From Rhizobium sp. BK196 (GTDB lineage Bacteria > Pseudomonadota > Alphaproteobacteria > Rhizobiales > Rhizobiaceae), in the NCBI RefSeq assembly GCF_014193255.1, contig NZ_JACHZB010000010.1, positions 1 to 64,000 of the forward strand: a stretch of DNA of 64,000 bases. Reading direction: 5' to 3'. The translations under genes and the position numbers were made by a program. Shown here one piece after another: positions 31,641-40,888 of this stretch. How positions within the stretch are numbered: position 1 is the first letter of the stretch; every line of letters begins with the position of its first letter. The notes beneath the pieces are model-generated. The model saw nothing but the letters and a program-made list of their open reading frames with translations. It had not been told where the DNA came from and made no database searches.

Positions 31641-34331
31641 GTGTCTAAATCTCTTGACAGTTTCAATTGTCGGTCCACGCTTTCCGTCGGTGGAAAGGAC
31701 TACGTCTACTACAGCCTGCCGAAGGCTGAGGCAAACGGCCTGCCCGGCGTGTCGAAGCTCCCCTATTCGATGAAGGTGCTGCTGGAAAACCTGCTGCGCT
31801 TCGAAGATGGTCAGTCGGTTACCAAGGAGCACATCCTTGCTGTCGCCGAATGGCTGAACAATAAGGGCGCCGTCGAGAACGAAATCGCCTATCGCCCGGC
31901 GCGCGTGCTGATGCAGGACTTCACCGGCGTTCCCGCCGTCGTTGACCTTGCCGCAATGCGCGACGCGATGGTTTCCCTCGGTGGCGATCCGGAAAAGATC
32001 AACCCGCTGGTTCCCGTCGACCTCGTCATCGACCACTCCGTCATCGTCGATGAATTCGGCACGCCGCAGGCTTTCGCCAAGAACGTTGAGCTGGAATACC
32101 AGCGCAATGGCGAGCGCTACCGCTTCCTGAAGTGGGGCCAGCAGGCCTTCAAGAACTTCCGCGTCGTTCCTCCGGGCACCGGCATCTGTCACCAGGTCAA
32201 TCTCGAATATCTCGGCCAGACCGTCTGGACGAAGGAAGAGGATGGCGAAACGATCGCCTATCCGGACACCTGCGTCGGGACGGATTCGCACACGACGATG
32301 ATCAACGGTCTCGGCGTTCTCGGCTGGGGTGTCGGCGGTATCGAAGCTGAAGCCGCCATGCTCGGCCAGCCGGTTTCGATGCTTCTGCCTGAGGTCATCG
32401 GCTTCAAGTTGACCGGCAAGCTGAAGGAAGGCGTCACCGCGACCGATCTCGTTCTGACCGTCGTGCAGATGCTGCGTAAGAAGGGCGTCGTCTCCAAGTT
32501 TGTCGAATTCTTCGGTCCGGGCATGGATAACATGCCGCTCGCGGACCGCGCGACGATCGGCAACATGGGTCCGGAATACGGCGCGACCTGCGGCTTCTTC
32601 CCGGTCGACGGCGAAACCATAAACTACCTGACCATGTCCGGCCGCACACATGACCGGATCGCGCTCGTCGAAGCCTATTCGAAGGCTCAGGGCATGTGGC
32701 GCGAAGGTGACGGTTCCGACCTCGTCTTCACCGACACGCTGGAACTCGACCTCGGCGACGTCGTCCCGTCGATGGCCGGCCCGAAGCGTCCGGAAGGCCG
32801 CATCGCGCTCGAAAACATCGCCTCCGGTTTCGCCGGCTCGATGGATGCCGACTACAAGAAGCCCGGCCAGCTTTCGAACCGCTATGCGGTCGAAGGCACG
32901 GATTTCGATCTCGGCCATGGTGACGTGGCGATTGCCGCCATCACCTCCTGCACCAACACCTCTAACCCATCGGTGCTGATCGCCGCCGGCCTTCTTGCCC
33001 GCAACGCTGTTGCCAAGGGTTTGAAGACCAAGCCTTGGGTCAAGACCTCCCTTGCTCCGGGATCGCAAGTCGTCGGCGAATATCTCGCCAAGTCCGGCCT
33101 GCAGGCCGACCTCGACAAGCTCGGCTTCAACCTCGTCGGCTTCGGCTGCACGACCTGCATCGGCAATTCCGGTCCGTTGCCGGCGCCGATCTCCAAGACG
33201 ATCAACGATAAGGGTCTCATCGTTTCCGGCGTGCTCTCGGGCAACCGCAACTTCGAAGGCCGTATCTCGCCGGATGTCCAGGCGAACTATCTCGCTTCGC
33301 CGCCGCTCGTCGTCGCCTACGCTCTTGCCGGTACGGTTCAGAAGGATCTGACCAAGGAGCCGATTGGCGAAGACCAGAATGGCAAGCCGGTTTATCTCAA
33401 GGATATCTGGCCGACTTCAAAGGAAGTTCAGGAATTCATCCTGAAGTACGTCACCCGCGAACTCTACGAAACAAAGTACGCTGACGTCTTCAAGGGTGAC
33501 GAAAACTGGCAGGCCGTTCAGGTTCCCCCCGGCCAGACCTATGCCTGGGACGACGAGTCAACCTATGTCCAGAACCCCCCGTACTTCGTCGGCATGGGCA
33601 AGAAGGGCACCGGCGTTTCCGATATCAAAGGCGCCCGTGTTCTCGGTCTCTTCGGCGACAAGATCACCACCGACCACATTTCTCCGGCCGGTTCGATCAA
33701 GGCTGCGTCGCCGGCAGGCGCCTACCTGCTTGGCCATGATGTTGCGGTTGCCGACTTCAACCAGTACGGAACGCGCCGCGGCAACCATGAAGTCATGATG
33801 CGCGGCACCTTCGCCAATATCCGCATCCGCAACTTCATGCTTGGCGCGAACGGCAAGGAAGGTGGCTACACCATCCACTACCCGTCCAAGGAAGAGACCT
33901 CGATCTACGATGCGGCCATGCAGTACAAGGCCGAGGGCGTTCCGCTCGTCATCTTCGCGGGCGTGGAGTATGGCAACGGCTCGTCGCGTGACTGGGCTGC
34001 GAAGGGTACGAACCTGCTCGGCGTCAAGGCCGTGATCGCCCAGAGCTTCGAGCGTATTCACCGTTCGAACCTCGTCGGCATGGGTGTCATCCCCTTCGTC
34101 TTCGAAGAGGGCACGACCTGGCAGAGCCTCGACCTGAAGGGCGACGAACTCGTCACCATCGAAGGTCTTGAGAATATCAAGCCGCGCGAAAGGAAGATTG
34201 CCAAGATCACCTATGCCGACGGCACGGTGAAGGACGTTCCACTGCTGTCGCGTGTGGATACGCTCGATGAGGTGGTCTACCTGAACAATGGCGGCATCCT
34301 GCAGACGGTTCTGCGCGATCTCGCAGCCTGA
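31641..34331 (+). CDS. acnA: Aconitate hydratase A
   Basis: An 896-residue monomeric aconitase of the TCA cycle, interconverting citrate and isocitrate via cis-aconitate; apo-forms can bind mRNA as IRP1-like regulators. The [4Fe-4S] ligands are Cys437 (SCTNTSNP), Cys503 and Cys506 (GCTTCIGNSG). The swivel domain ends around VEYGNGSSRDWAAKG. It starts with GTG at 31641. Two GTGCAT hexamers (31582-31587, 31591-31596) lie upstream in the gap shared with ccmA, of unknown meaning. A strong terminator follows. Confidence 0.98.
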   Translation: MSKSLDSFNCRSTLSVGGKDYVYYSLPKAEANGLPGVSKLPYSMKVLLENLLRFEDGQSVTKEHILAVAEWLNNKGAVENEIAYRPARVLMQDFTGVPAVVDLAAMRDAMVSLGGDPEKINPLVPVDLVIDHSVIVDEFGTPQAFAKNVELEYQRNGERYRFLKWGQQAFKNFRVVPPGTGICHQVNLEYLGQTVWTKEEDGETIAYPDTCVGTDSHTTMINGLGVLGWGVGGIEAEAAMLGQPVSMLLPEVIGFKLTGKLKEGVTATDLVLTVVQMLRKKGVVSKFVEFFGPGMDNMPLADRATIGNMGPEYGATCGFFPVDGETINYLTMSGRTHDRIALVEAYSKAQGMWREGDGSDLVFTDTLELDLGDVVPSMAGPKRPEGRIALENIASGFAGSMDADYKKPGQLSNRYAVEGTDFDLGHGDVAIAAITSCTNTSNPSVLIAAGLLARNAVAKGLKTKPWVKTSLAPGSQVVGEYLAKSGLQADLDKLGFNLVGFGCTTCIGNSGPLPAPISKTINDKGLIVSGVLSGNRNFEGRISPDVQANYLASPPLVVAYALAGTVQKDLTKEPIGEDQNGKPVYLKDIWPTSKEVQEFILKYVTRELYETKYADVFKGDENWQAVQVPPGQTYAWDDESTYVQNPPYFVGMGKKGTGVSDIKGARVLGLFGDKITTDHISPAGSIKAASPAGAYLLGHDVAVADFNQYGTRRGNHEVMMRGTFANIRIRNFMLGANGKEGGYTIHYPSKEETSIYDAAMQYKAEGVPLVIFAGVEYGNGSSRDWAAKGTNLLGVKAVIAQSFERIHRSNLVGMGVIPFVFEEGTTWQSLDLKGDELVTIEGLENIKPRERKIAKITYADGTVKDVPLLSRVDTLDEVVYLNNGGILQTVLRDLAA

Positions 34332-34360
34332 TTGTTAAGATATTTGCCTGATGATAATGG

Positions 34361-34391
34361 CCGCCGGGAAGCAGTTTCCCGGCGGTTTTTC
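34361..34391 (+). terminator. Terminator after acnA
   Basis: A perfect 10-bp stem (CCGCCGGGAA/TTCCCGGCGG) with a 5-base loop is followed by TTTTTC, 29 bases after the acnA stop. Confidence 0.92.
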
Positions 34392-34570
34392 TTTGCGGAA
34401 AACGGGGGCTGTTTCACTGCTCACGATGATGTGTCTCGGTCGCCCCTGCTCCGGCTCCGTCTCACCCCTTCGTGACTTTCCGTTTGGACCCGGAACGATT
34501 ATTCGTACGTTCATATCTCGGAGCCGGCGGTTCAGGACCGCTGCCGGTCCTGGAAAAGAGGTGCTGGTGA

Positions 34571-35311
34571 ATGCCCCCGCGTTTTATGATCCCGCTGATC
34601 GCCGGACTTGCTTTCGCAGGTCCGCTCTTGGCTGCAGACGGTACGCCGAAAGGCGTCGTTGAGCTGTTCACATCGCAAGGCTGCTCCTCCTGTCCGCCGG
34701 CCGATGCCGCATTTCGCAAGCTCGTCAGCCAGGGCAACGTCATCGCGCTCGCCTATCATGTCGATTACTGGAATTATCTCGGCTGGGCCGACACGCTGAG
34801 CTCAAAGGAAAATACCGCGCGGCAGTACGGCTATGCCCGCATGATGGGCCGCAGCAACGTCTATACGCCGCAGGCAATCGTCAATGGCCGTGACCATCTC
34901 GCAGGCGCCGACCTCGCCGGCATCAACGGCAAAATAAACGGCTATGCCGATGAGGGCAAAGGCCTGGTCGTGCCTGTCAGCGCCCGCATGCGCGGCGATG
35001 AGTTGGAGATCAAGCTGGGCGCCGGCCAGGGCAAGGCCAATGTGGTCATCGTCTATTTCGACAAGGAAAAAACGATCAATGTCGAGAGGGGCGAAAACAG
35101 CGGCCAGAAGATTTCCTACCTGCACAGTGTGACGGATGTGGAGACCGTCGGGATGTGGGATGGAAAGGCTACGACCATCACTCTGCCGGCCAGCGTGATG
35201 GAAAAACCGGATCTCGAGGGATCTGCGATTCTCTTGCAATCTGTGACCGATAACGGCGATCCGGGAGCGATCCTCGGCGCAACGGTTGTCATGGCAGGGA
35301 AAAATATTTAA
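34571..35311 (+). CDS. DUF1223 secreted thioredoxin-like protein
   Basis: A 246-residue exported protein. The signal peptide spans about residues 1-22 (MIPLIAGLAFAGPLLAAD). The mature start VVELFTSQGCSSCPPADAAF holds a CSSC pair in a thioredoxin-like fold, as expected for DUF1223. The family is widespread in Rhizobiales; a reductase or copper-handling role has been suggested but I know of no proof. GAGGTG precedes ATG 34571. It lies alone after the acnA terminator. Confidence 0.88.
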   Translation: MPPRFMIPLIAGLAFAGPLLAADGTPKGVVELFTSQGCSSCPPADAAFRKLVSQGNVIALAYHVDYWNYLGWADTLSSKENTARQYGYARMMGRSNVYTPQAIVNGRDHLAGADLAGINGKINGYADEGKGLVVPVSARMRGDELEIKLGAGQGKANVVIVYFDKEKTINVERGENSGQKISYLHSVTDVETVGMWDGKATTITLPASVMEKPDLEGSAILLQSVTDNGDPGAILGATVVMAGKNI

Positions 35312-35584
35312 TGATTTCATCCGCTTACGGAAGAACGCCAGGCGGCCCGGCCAAGCGTATTCGGGGCTGGGGTTAAGGTCGATACGCTCCGCCGGGCCCT
35401 TTGGCGCGCTGGCGCCAAACTGGAGCCTATAGTTCTCTTGGAAATGAGGCGCTGTTTTGACTGAAATGCGGCACGGCGGAGAAAGGCGGTTTCGTCCTCA
35501 GAATGACAGCCCTTTCCCTTGCAATTTGCCGCGGCTCGGGCAAACTGTCACTCTCCTGTCACATGTGGAGGCCTTGGGATTCTG
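35312..35584 (+). other. Intergenic region with nested stem-loops
   Basis: Between the DUF1223 and DUF2794 genes lies 273 bases without an ORF. The first half holds two stem structures, listed separately; the second half contains no clear promoter match. Confidence 0.6.
35344..35419. repeat. Nested inverted repeats (structured element)
   Basis: An outer 8-bp stem (GGCCCGGC 35344-35351 with GCCGGGCC 35391-35398) and an inner 7-bp stem (AGCGTAT 35354-35360 with ATACGCT 35382-35388) nest around a 21-base loop. A second hairpin follows: TTTGGCGC with GCGCCAAA around GCTG (35400-35419). It may be a structured RNA, a palindromic genome repeat or a terminator of the DUF1223 gene; no U-run follows either stem. 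Confidence 0.55.
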
Positions 35585-35986
35585 ATGACAGATACGCCGG
35601 ATTTGCGACGCGGCGAAAGCCGCTCCGTCGACAATAGCTCTTCAACCGTCGTTGATCTCAAGGAATACAAACAGAATAAAGACCCGGTACCGGTGACATT
35701 TCACCGGCGGGAACTCGACCAGATTCTATGGATTTACGGTCGCATGGTGGGTGAGGGCGAGTGGAAAGACTATGCCATCGACCACACCAAGGAGAAGGCG
35801 GTGTTCTCCGTCTTCAAGCGCTCAGGCGAAATGCCGCTCTTCCGCATCGAGAAGAATCCAAAGCTTGCCGCCAAACAGGGCGCTTATTCGGTCGTAAACG
35901 TCAATGGCATGATCCTGAAGCGCGGCCACGAACTCGGTCCGGTGCTGAAAGTTTTCGATAAGACGCTGAAGCTCGTCGACAAGTAG
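35585..35986 (+). CDS. DUF2794 protein
   Basis: A 133-residue cytosolic protein of the DUF2794 family found in alphaproteobacteria. The core is FHRRELDQILWIYGRMVGEG followed by WKDYAIDHTKEKAVFSVFKR and a C-terminal GPVLKVFDKTLKLV. Function unknown. ATG 35585 begins the family-like part; an upstream in-frame extension is not conserved-looking. It lies alone, convergent with an acetyltransferase gene 6 bases downstream. Confidence 0.85.
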   Translation: MTDTPDLRRGESRSVDNSSSTVVDLKEYKQNKDPVPVTFHRRELDQILWIYGRMVGEGEWKDYAIDHTKEKAVFSVFKRSGEMPLFRIEKNPKLAAKQGAYSVVNVNGMILKRGHELGPVLKVFDKTLKLVDK

Positions 35987-35992
35987 GCTAAA

Positions 35993-36550
35993 TCATCCCT
36001 TGAACAGCGTGCCTGGATAGCCATCAGGATCGGGATGGGTTTCCGTTCCTTGGCCGAGTGCGCGCTGCATCAGCATCGTATCCAACCAGCGGCCGTGCTT
36101 GTAGCCGGCACCTTTCATCAGACCGATCTCTTCGAAACCCAGCGAACGGTGGAGGGCAATCGAAGCAGAGCTTGCACCGCCGATGACAGCGGTCATCTGG
36201 CGGAAGCCCGAGACGGTGCAGCGCGAAATCAGTTCTCCAAGGAGCAGCTTGCCGATGCCCTTGCCGCGCGCGCCCGTACCCAGATAAATCGAATCCTCGA
36301 CCAGCCAGCGATAGGCCGGACGGGTCCGGAATGCCGATGCGTAGGCATAGCCAAGCAGTGTTCCGTCTTCGGCTGTTGCGGCGATGTAGGTATAGCCCTG
36401 CTTGCAAATAGCGGAGTAGCGAGCCGACATTTCCGTCTCGGCCGGTGGCACGATCTCGTAGCTCGAAGTGCCGTTCAGCACGGATTCGCGATAGATTTCA
36501 GTGATGGCGGGAAGATCGGAAGGAAGGGCGTCGCGCAGGAGAGGGAGCAT
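35993..36550 (-). CDS. GNAT acetyltransferase (phosphinothricin acetyltransferase-like)
   Basis: A 185-residue N-acetyltransferase. The N-terminal ALPSDLPAITEIYRESVLNG and SSYEIVPPAE pattern matches the phosphinothricin/methionine sulfone acetyltransferase subgroup. The acetyl-CoA loop is GTGARGKGIGKLLL, and IGGASSASIALHRSLGFEEIG is the usual motif-B end. It likely acetylates an amino acid or toxic analogue such as methionine sulfoximine. Start 36550 has GAGAGG upstream; the upstream extension of 15 residues is unlikely. Confidence 0.88.
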   Translation of the reverse strand: MLPLLRDALPSDLPAITEIYRESVLNGTSSYEIVPPAETEMSARYSAICKQGYTYIAATAEDGTLLGYAYASAFRTRPAYRWLVEDSIYLGTGARGKGIGKLLLGELISRCTVSGFRQMTAVIGGASSASIALHRSLGFEEIGLMKGAGYKHGRWLDTMLMQRALGQGTETHPDPDGYPGTLFKG

Positions 36551-36615
36551 TTCAGATCGATCGGCACGGTTGGATGAAGGTCTATGTTGAAGCACTCCGG
36601 CGAACAGCCTGCAAC

Positions 36616-36641
36616 AAAAAAGGCGGCCGAAGCCGCCTTTT
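36616..36641 (-). terminator. Terminator after ybhL
   Basis: A perfect 10-bp stem AAAAGGCGGC/GCCGCCTTTT with a 4-base loop is flanked by an A-run on the plus strand, giving a U-run on the minus transcript. It lies 20 bases past the ybhL stop. Confidence 0.9.
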
Positions 36642-36661
36642 CGTGTTTCAGTACAAACTGC

Positions 36662-37390
36662 TTATTTGCGGTTGCCCATGAACTGCAGCAGGAACATGAA
36701 GAGGTTGATGAAGTCGAGGTAGAGCGTCAACGCGCCCATAATGGCCTTGCGGCCTGCGACGTCATAACCGTCTGCTTCATAATACATTTCCTTGATCCGC
36801 TGGGTATCGTAGGCGGTCAGGCCTGCGAAGATCAGCACACCGATCACGGAGATCGCGAACTGAAGGGCGGACGAAGCCAGGAAGATGTTGACCAGCGAAG
36901 CGATGATCAGGCCGAAGAGACCCATGATCAGGAACGAACCCATCGCCGACAGATCACGCTTGGTCGTGTAGCCGAAGAGCGACAGCGCGCCGAAGGAGGC
37001 GGCCGTCACGAAGAAGGTCTGCGTGATGCTCGATTGCGTGTAGATCAGGAAGATCGACGACAGCGAGAGACCGACCAGTGCAGCATAGATCCAGAAGGTT
37101 GTCTGAGCCGCAGCCACGCTCATGCGGTTGATGCGGAAGCTCAGGAAGAAGACCGCCGCAAGAGGCGCAAGGATCACGACCCAGCGCAGGGGCGACTGGT
37201 ACAGGACCTGGCCGAACTGGGTGAGCTGGCCGTCCTGGACGGCGAAGGTGAATGCGAAATAGGCGGCCAAACCAGTGATCGCCAGACCCAGCGCCATCAG
37301 GTTGTAGACCTTGAGCATATAAGCGCGGAGGCCTTGATCAATCACTTCGCCGGTTTGTGCGCGGCTTTGGTAGTTACGAAGGTCAGCCAT
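36662..37390 (-). CDS. ybhL: Bax inhibitor-1/YccA family membrane protein
   Basis: A 242-residue inner-membrane protein with seven predicted helices, the BI-1/TMBIM topology. Landmarks: ILAPLAAVFFLSFRINRMSV, a central GALSLFGYTTKRDLSAMGSF, and the closing YLDFINLFMFLLQFMGNRK with conserved Asp. Relatives are pH-sensitive calcium leak channels or protease modulators; the bacterial role is unsettled. An RNA leader of the ybhL type lies directly upstream and a strong promoter before that, so its expression is probably controlled at the mRNA level. Confidence 0.94.
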   Translation of the reverse strand: MADLRNYQSRAQTGEVIDQGLRAYMLKVYNLMALGLAITGLAAYFAFTFAVQDGQLTQFGQVLYQSPLRWVVILAPLAAVFFLSFRINRMSVAAAQTTFWIYAALVGLSLSSIFLIYTQSSITQTFFVTAASFGALSLFGYTTKRDLSAMGSFLIMGLFGLIIASLVNIFLASSALQFAISVIGVLIFAGLTAYDTQRIKEMYYEADGYDVAGRKAIMGALTLYLDFINLFMFLLQFMGNRK

Positions 37391-37470
37391 AGTTTCCTCT
37401 TACAAGCTCCGATGGAAATACGGTGTCGGGTTCACGACCCGGGCGCCGCTGCGGAGCTCCAGCATGCCTG
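37391..37470 (-). ncRNA. ybhL RNA leader motif
   Basis: Immediately before ybhL the minus strand folds into an outer stem (AGCTCCG 37452-37458 paired with CGGAGCT 37405-37411) enclosing a GGGTCGTGAACCC hairpin (37428-37440). Position and folding agree with the ybhL motif described in alphaproteobacteria upstream of this same gene. Ligand or mechanism is unknown; I matched it from memory of the motif, not from a covariance search. Confidence 0.72.
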
Positions 37471-37475
37471 CTGAC

Positions 37476-37504
37476 AATATGAGGCTTTCGCCCTTTTCAA
37501 ACAA
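37476..37504 (-). promoter_or_regulatory. Probable sigma-70 promoter of ybhL
   Basis: On the minus strand TTGTTT (37499-37504) and CATATT (37476-37481) are 17 bases apart. The predicted start falls at about 37469, just at the front of the RNA leader. Confidence 0.6.
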
Positions 37505-37569
37505 GGCCCTTGCAATCAGCCATTCGGTTAAATCGCCGTAAGGTGAAGGGATTTGAGCCTCTCGCCCTT

Positions 37570-40113
37570 TTATAGCTCGCGTAAAACGGGTGCTGCCTTC
37601 TGTCCCAAAATGCGCCAAGTGCCAATGAGGCCAATGCCAACGGTCAGTACGAGGGCTGTAGCGAGGGTGAGACCGGCGACATCGGGCATGAAGCTGGAGG
37701 GCAGGTGCATGATGCGGCTGACGATGAACCAGGCGGCCACGCCGCCGGCAAAGAGCGCGAAAATGGCGGTGGCGACACCGAGGATGAGATATTCATAGCT
37801 GAAGGCACGGATCAGCATGATCCTCGTCGCGCCAAGCGTTTTCAGTACCACCGCATCATGCGTGCGCGCCCGATTTCCGGCGGCGAGTGCGCCGGCCAGC
37901 ACGAGAACGGATGCGATGAGGGCAACGGAGGCTGCAGCGCGGATCGCGGTCGCAAGCTCGCCGACCAGTTGATTGACGATATCGATCGCGTCCTTGACGC
38001 GCACGCTCGTGATCGTCGGATAGGCGTTGGTCACCGATTTCAGGATCGCGGCGTCTTCAGTCTCGGTCGATGCGGGATCCGTCAGTGTCGCCAACCATGC
38101 ATGCGGAGCGCCACGGAAAGTGTTCGGTGAGAAGACCATGACGAAATTGATCGACAGCGATTCCCATTCGACTCGCCGCAGATTGGCAATTTTGGCGGTG
38201 ATGTTGCGGCCGAGAACATTGACGGTCACGGTATCGCCGATCTTGAGGCCGAGCTCGCGTGCCTCCTCCGCCGAGAAGGAGACAAGCGGCTCGCCGCTAT
38301 AGTCTTTGCCCCACCACTGGCCTTCGGTAAGGGCAGAATTCTCCGGCAGGCTTTCCTCGTAGGTAATGCCGCGGTCGCCATTCAGCACCCAGCGGCCCGT
38401 CGCCGGGACATTCATCTTGGTTACGTCCTGGCCATTGAAGGCAATGATACGGCCGCGCAACATCGGCACTTCCATTAGTTTGCCATTCGGTGACTGAGTG
38501 TGGATCAGGTTGCGGAAGGCATCGACCTCGGCGCTCTGGATATCGACGAAGAAGAAGTTCGGCGCACCCTCGTTCATGCGCCCGGTCAATTGCTGGCGCA
38601 GGTTGCCGTCGATCAGCGTGAGGGTCACCAGCAGGGCAAGGCCGAGACCGAGCGAGAGGACGACTGAGGGCGTCAGTGCTCCGGGGCGATGGATATTGCC
38701 GATCGCCAGCCGGAGCGCCGGCGAATTGACGCGCGGGCTTCTACGCGCCAGCCAGGCGATCAAAACCGCGACGAGGCGCAGGATGACGAAGGCGAAAATG
38801 ATAGCGGCGACGAAGACCACGGCAATAAAGCGATCATAGGCGGTCAGAATGGCAAGCCCTGCAAGGGCTGCGATGAAGAGCATGGCGAGCAGCACATAGG
38901 GCCAGGAGGGCAGGCGGCGTGCCTCGAAACCCTGCTCACGGAAGAGAGCGGTGGCAGGCACTTCGCGCGCATGGCCGAGCGGCAGGATGGCAAAGGCAAG
39001 CATCGTCAGCATGCCGAAGAGGGCTGCAAGCAATAGAGCGCCGGGATAGAGCGTCGGATCGGTTGAGACCGGCAGGAACTGGGCAAGGAACTGTGCGGCC
39101 AGCATCGGTGACAAGGCACCGAGCACAAGACCGATCAGGATGCCGACTGCTGCGATAATGGCGATCTGGAAGAGATAGATCCAGACCACGACGGCTGCCG
39201 GGGCGCCCAGGCATTTGAAGGTCGCAATCGTCGTGCGTTTGGCATCAAGGAAGGCGCGAACCGCGTTGGCGACGCCGACGCCGCCGACGATCAGCGCGGT
39301 CAGGCCGACCAGCGTAAGGAATTGCGAAAAGCGGGTGATGTTTTCCGTCAGCGATGGGGCGGCGCGATCGCTCGTGCGGACCGACCAACCGGCCGAAGGG
39401 AATTCCCTGGTGGCGCGGGCCTGGATGCCGCTCATCATGCTGCGGTCTTCCAGCTTGATCTTGTAGACGTGTTCCACAAGGCTGCCGGTCTGTATCAGGC
39501 CGGACGCCTGTAGCGCGTTTCGGCTGACGAGCATACGGGGAGCGAAACCGAAACCTTCCGAAAGCGCATCCGGCTCGGTCTTGACCGTGCCCGTGATGCT
39601 GAGCTTGACGTTGCCGAGCAGCAATTCGTCGCCGATCTGCAATCCCAACCGCTCCAGCAACAGCGGGGCAACGACTGCACCATAAGTGCCGCCTTCGCCT
39701 GATAGGAGGGAGGGGAGCGGATAGTTCGGCGCAGCTTCAAAAGTGCCGTAGAGCGGATATGCATCGTCGACGGCCTTGACCTCGACCAATGCCTGATCCG
39801 ATCCATCCGGCTTGCGGGCCATGGAGCGCAGACCAGTGGAGACGGAGACCTCGCCTAGACCGCGCAGGAAATTCATTTCCTCCGGCGTTGCCTCGCGATT
39901 GTTAAGTTCGAAGCGGATGTCGCCGGCCAGGAGTTCCTGCCCCTGCGAAGCGATTGTATCGGTGATCGACTGCGAGACCGAGTTGACGGCAGCGATTGCG
40001 GCAGTGCCGAGCGCGATACAGGCGAGGAAGATGTAGAAGCCCTTCAGGCCGCCGCGCAGCTCGCGCAGGGCCAGGCGGAAAGCGAGCGAAATACGCGGAG
40101 TGACGATCGTCAT
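37570..40113 (-). CDS. ybbP: ABC transporter permease YbbP family (FtsX-like)
   Basis: An 847-residue inner-membrane permease with two FtsX-like domains and an N-terminal periplasmic MacB-type domain. Four helices near the start and four near the centre, and a final pair with GVASAWFIV-like sequence, fit the ten-helix YbbP pattern. Its partner is the ATPase at 40110, whose stop overlaps this start by four bases (ATGA). In E. coli ybbA-ybbP-tesA also lie together, and the lipase here is divergent from the ATPase. The transported substrate is unknown; lipid or hydrophobic-molecule export is plausible. Confidence 0.92.
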   Translation of the reverse strand: MTIVTPRISLAFRLALRELRGGLKGFYIFLACIALGTAAIAAVNSVSQSITDTIASQGQELLAGDIRFELNNREATPEEMNFLRGLGEVSVSTGLRSMARKPDGSDQALVEVKAVDDAYPLYGTFEAAPNYPLPSLLSGEGGTYGAVVAPLLLERLGLQIGDELLLGNVKLSITGTVKTEPDALSEGFGFAPRMLVSRNALQASGLIQTGSLVEHVYKIKLEDRSMMSGIQARATREFPSAGWSVRTSDRAAPSLTENITRFSQFLTLVGLTALIVGGVGVANAVRAFLDAKRTTIATFKCLGAPAAVVVWIYLFQIAIIAAVGILIGLVLGALSPMLAAQFLAQFLPVSTDPTLYPGALLLAALFGMLTMLAFAILPLGHAREVPATALFREQGFEARRLPSWPYVLLAMLFIAALAGLAILTAYDRFIAVVFVAAIIFAFVILRLVAVLIAWLARRSPRVNSPALRLAIGNIHRPGALTPSVVLSLGLGLALLVTLTLIDGNLRQQLTGRMNEGAPNFFFVDIQSAEVDAFRNLIHTQSPNGKLMEVPMLRGRIIAFNGQDVTKMNVPATGRWVLNGDRGITYEESLPENSALTEGQWWGKDYSGEPLVSFSAEEARELGLKIGDTVTVNVLGRNITAKIANLRRVEWESLSINFVMVFSPNTFRGAPHAWLATLTDPASTETEDAAILKSVTNAYPTITSVRVKDAIDIVNQLVGELATAIRAAASVALIASVLVLAGALAAGNRARTHDAVVLKTLGATRIMLIRAFSYEYLILGVATAIFALFAGGVAAWFIVSRIMHLPSSFMPDVAGLTLATALVLTVGIGLIGTWRILGQKAAPVLREL

Positions 40114-40817
40114 GCAATCGCGGCCTCCGATTGGCGGATGGCGCTATCGCCCTCGATGCGCCCCGAGCGGACGCGGATCTGGCGCGAGCAGCGATTGGCG
40201 AGGCTGATATCGTGGGTCACGAGCAGCAGGGTCATGCCGCGCTCGGCCTGTTTGGAAAACAGGAGGTCGGCGATCTGGCGGCCGGTATCGGTATCGAGAT
40301 TGCCGGTTGGTTCGTCGGCGATCAGCAAGGCAGGTGACGGGGCAAGCGCACGGGCGATTGCAACACGCTGCTGCTCGCCGCCGGAGAGCTGGCCGGGATA
40401 ATGGTTCAGGCGCTCGGCGAGCCCGACCGATGCCAGTTCGCGTCGAGCGATCTCGAACGGATCTGGAATATTGGCGAGTTCGAGGGGGACGGCGACATTC
40501 TCCAGCGCCGTCATATTGGCGATCAGATGGAAGGATTGGAAGACAATGCCGATATTGCGGCCGCGGAAATCGGCGACCTGATCCTCGCTCAGAGTATGCA
40601 GGGGCGTGTCATTGATGTTGATCTCGCCGCTGTCGAGTTTTTCCAGACCCGCAAGCACCATCAGCAGCGTGGACTTGCCGGAACCCGAAGGGCCGACGAT
40701 GCCGACGGATTCGCCGGCACTGACCTCCAGATCGATGTCCTTCAGCACATGGACGGAGGCCGCAGCAGTGCCGAGCGTCAAATCGGCGTGTTTCAGATCG
40801 ATGATGGTTTTGGCCAA
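40110..40817 (-). CDS. ybbA: ABC transporter ATPase YbbA family
   Basis: A 235-residue ATPase of the LolD/MacB-like group. Walker A is GPSGSGKSTLL, the signature LSGGEQQRVAIARAL, Walker B LLIADEPTGNLD. It pairs with YbbP, whose start codon overlaps this gene's stop. Its promoter region (71 bases) is shared with the divergent tesA-like gene. Confidence 0.94.
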   Translation of the reverse strand: MAKTIIDLKHADLTLGTAAASVHVLKDIDLEVSAGESVGIVGPSGSGKSTLLMVLAGLEKLDSGEININDTPLHTLSEDQVADFRGRNIGIVFQSFHLIANMTALENVAVPLELANIPDPFEIARRELASVGLAERLNHYPGQLSGGEQQRVAIARALAPSPALLIADEPTGNLDTDTGRQIADLLFSKQAERGMTLLLVTHDISLANRCSRQIRVRSGRIEGDSAIRQSEAAIA

Positions 40818-40888
40818 CAGAAATCGCCCTATATAGTTCCGTAACCGATGGCCGCATAACGGCTCCTAGCCAATCTAGGGAAAGCATT

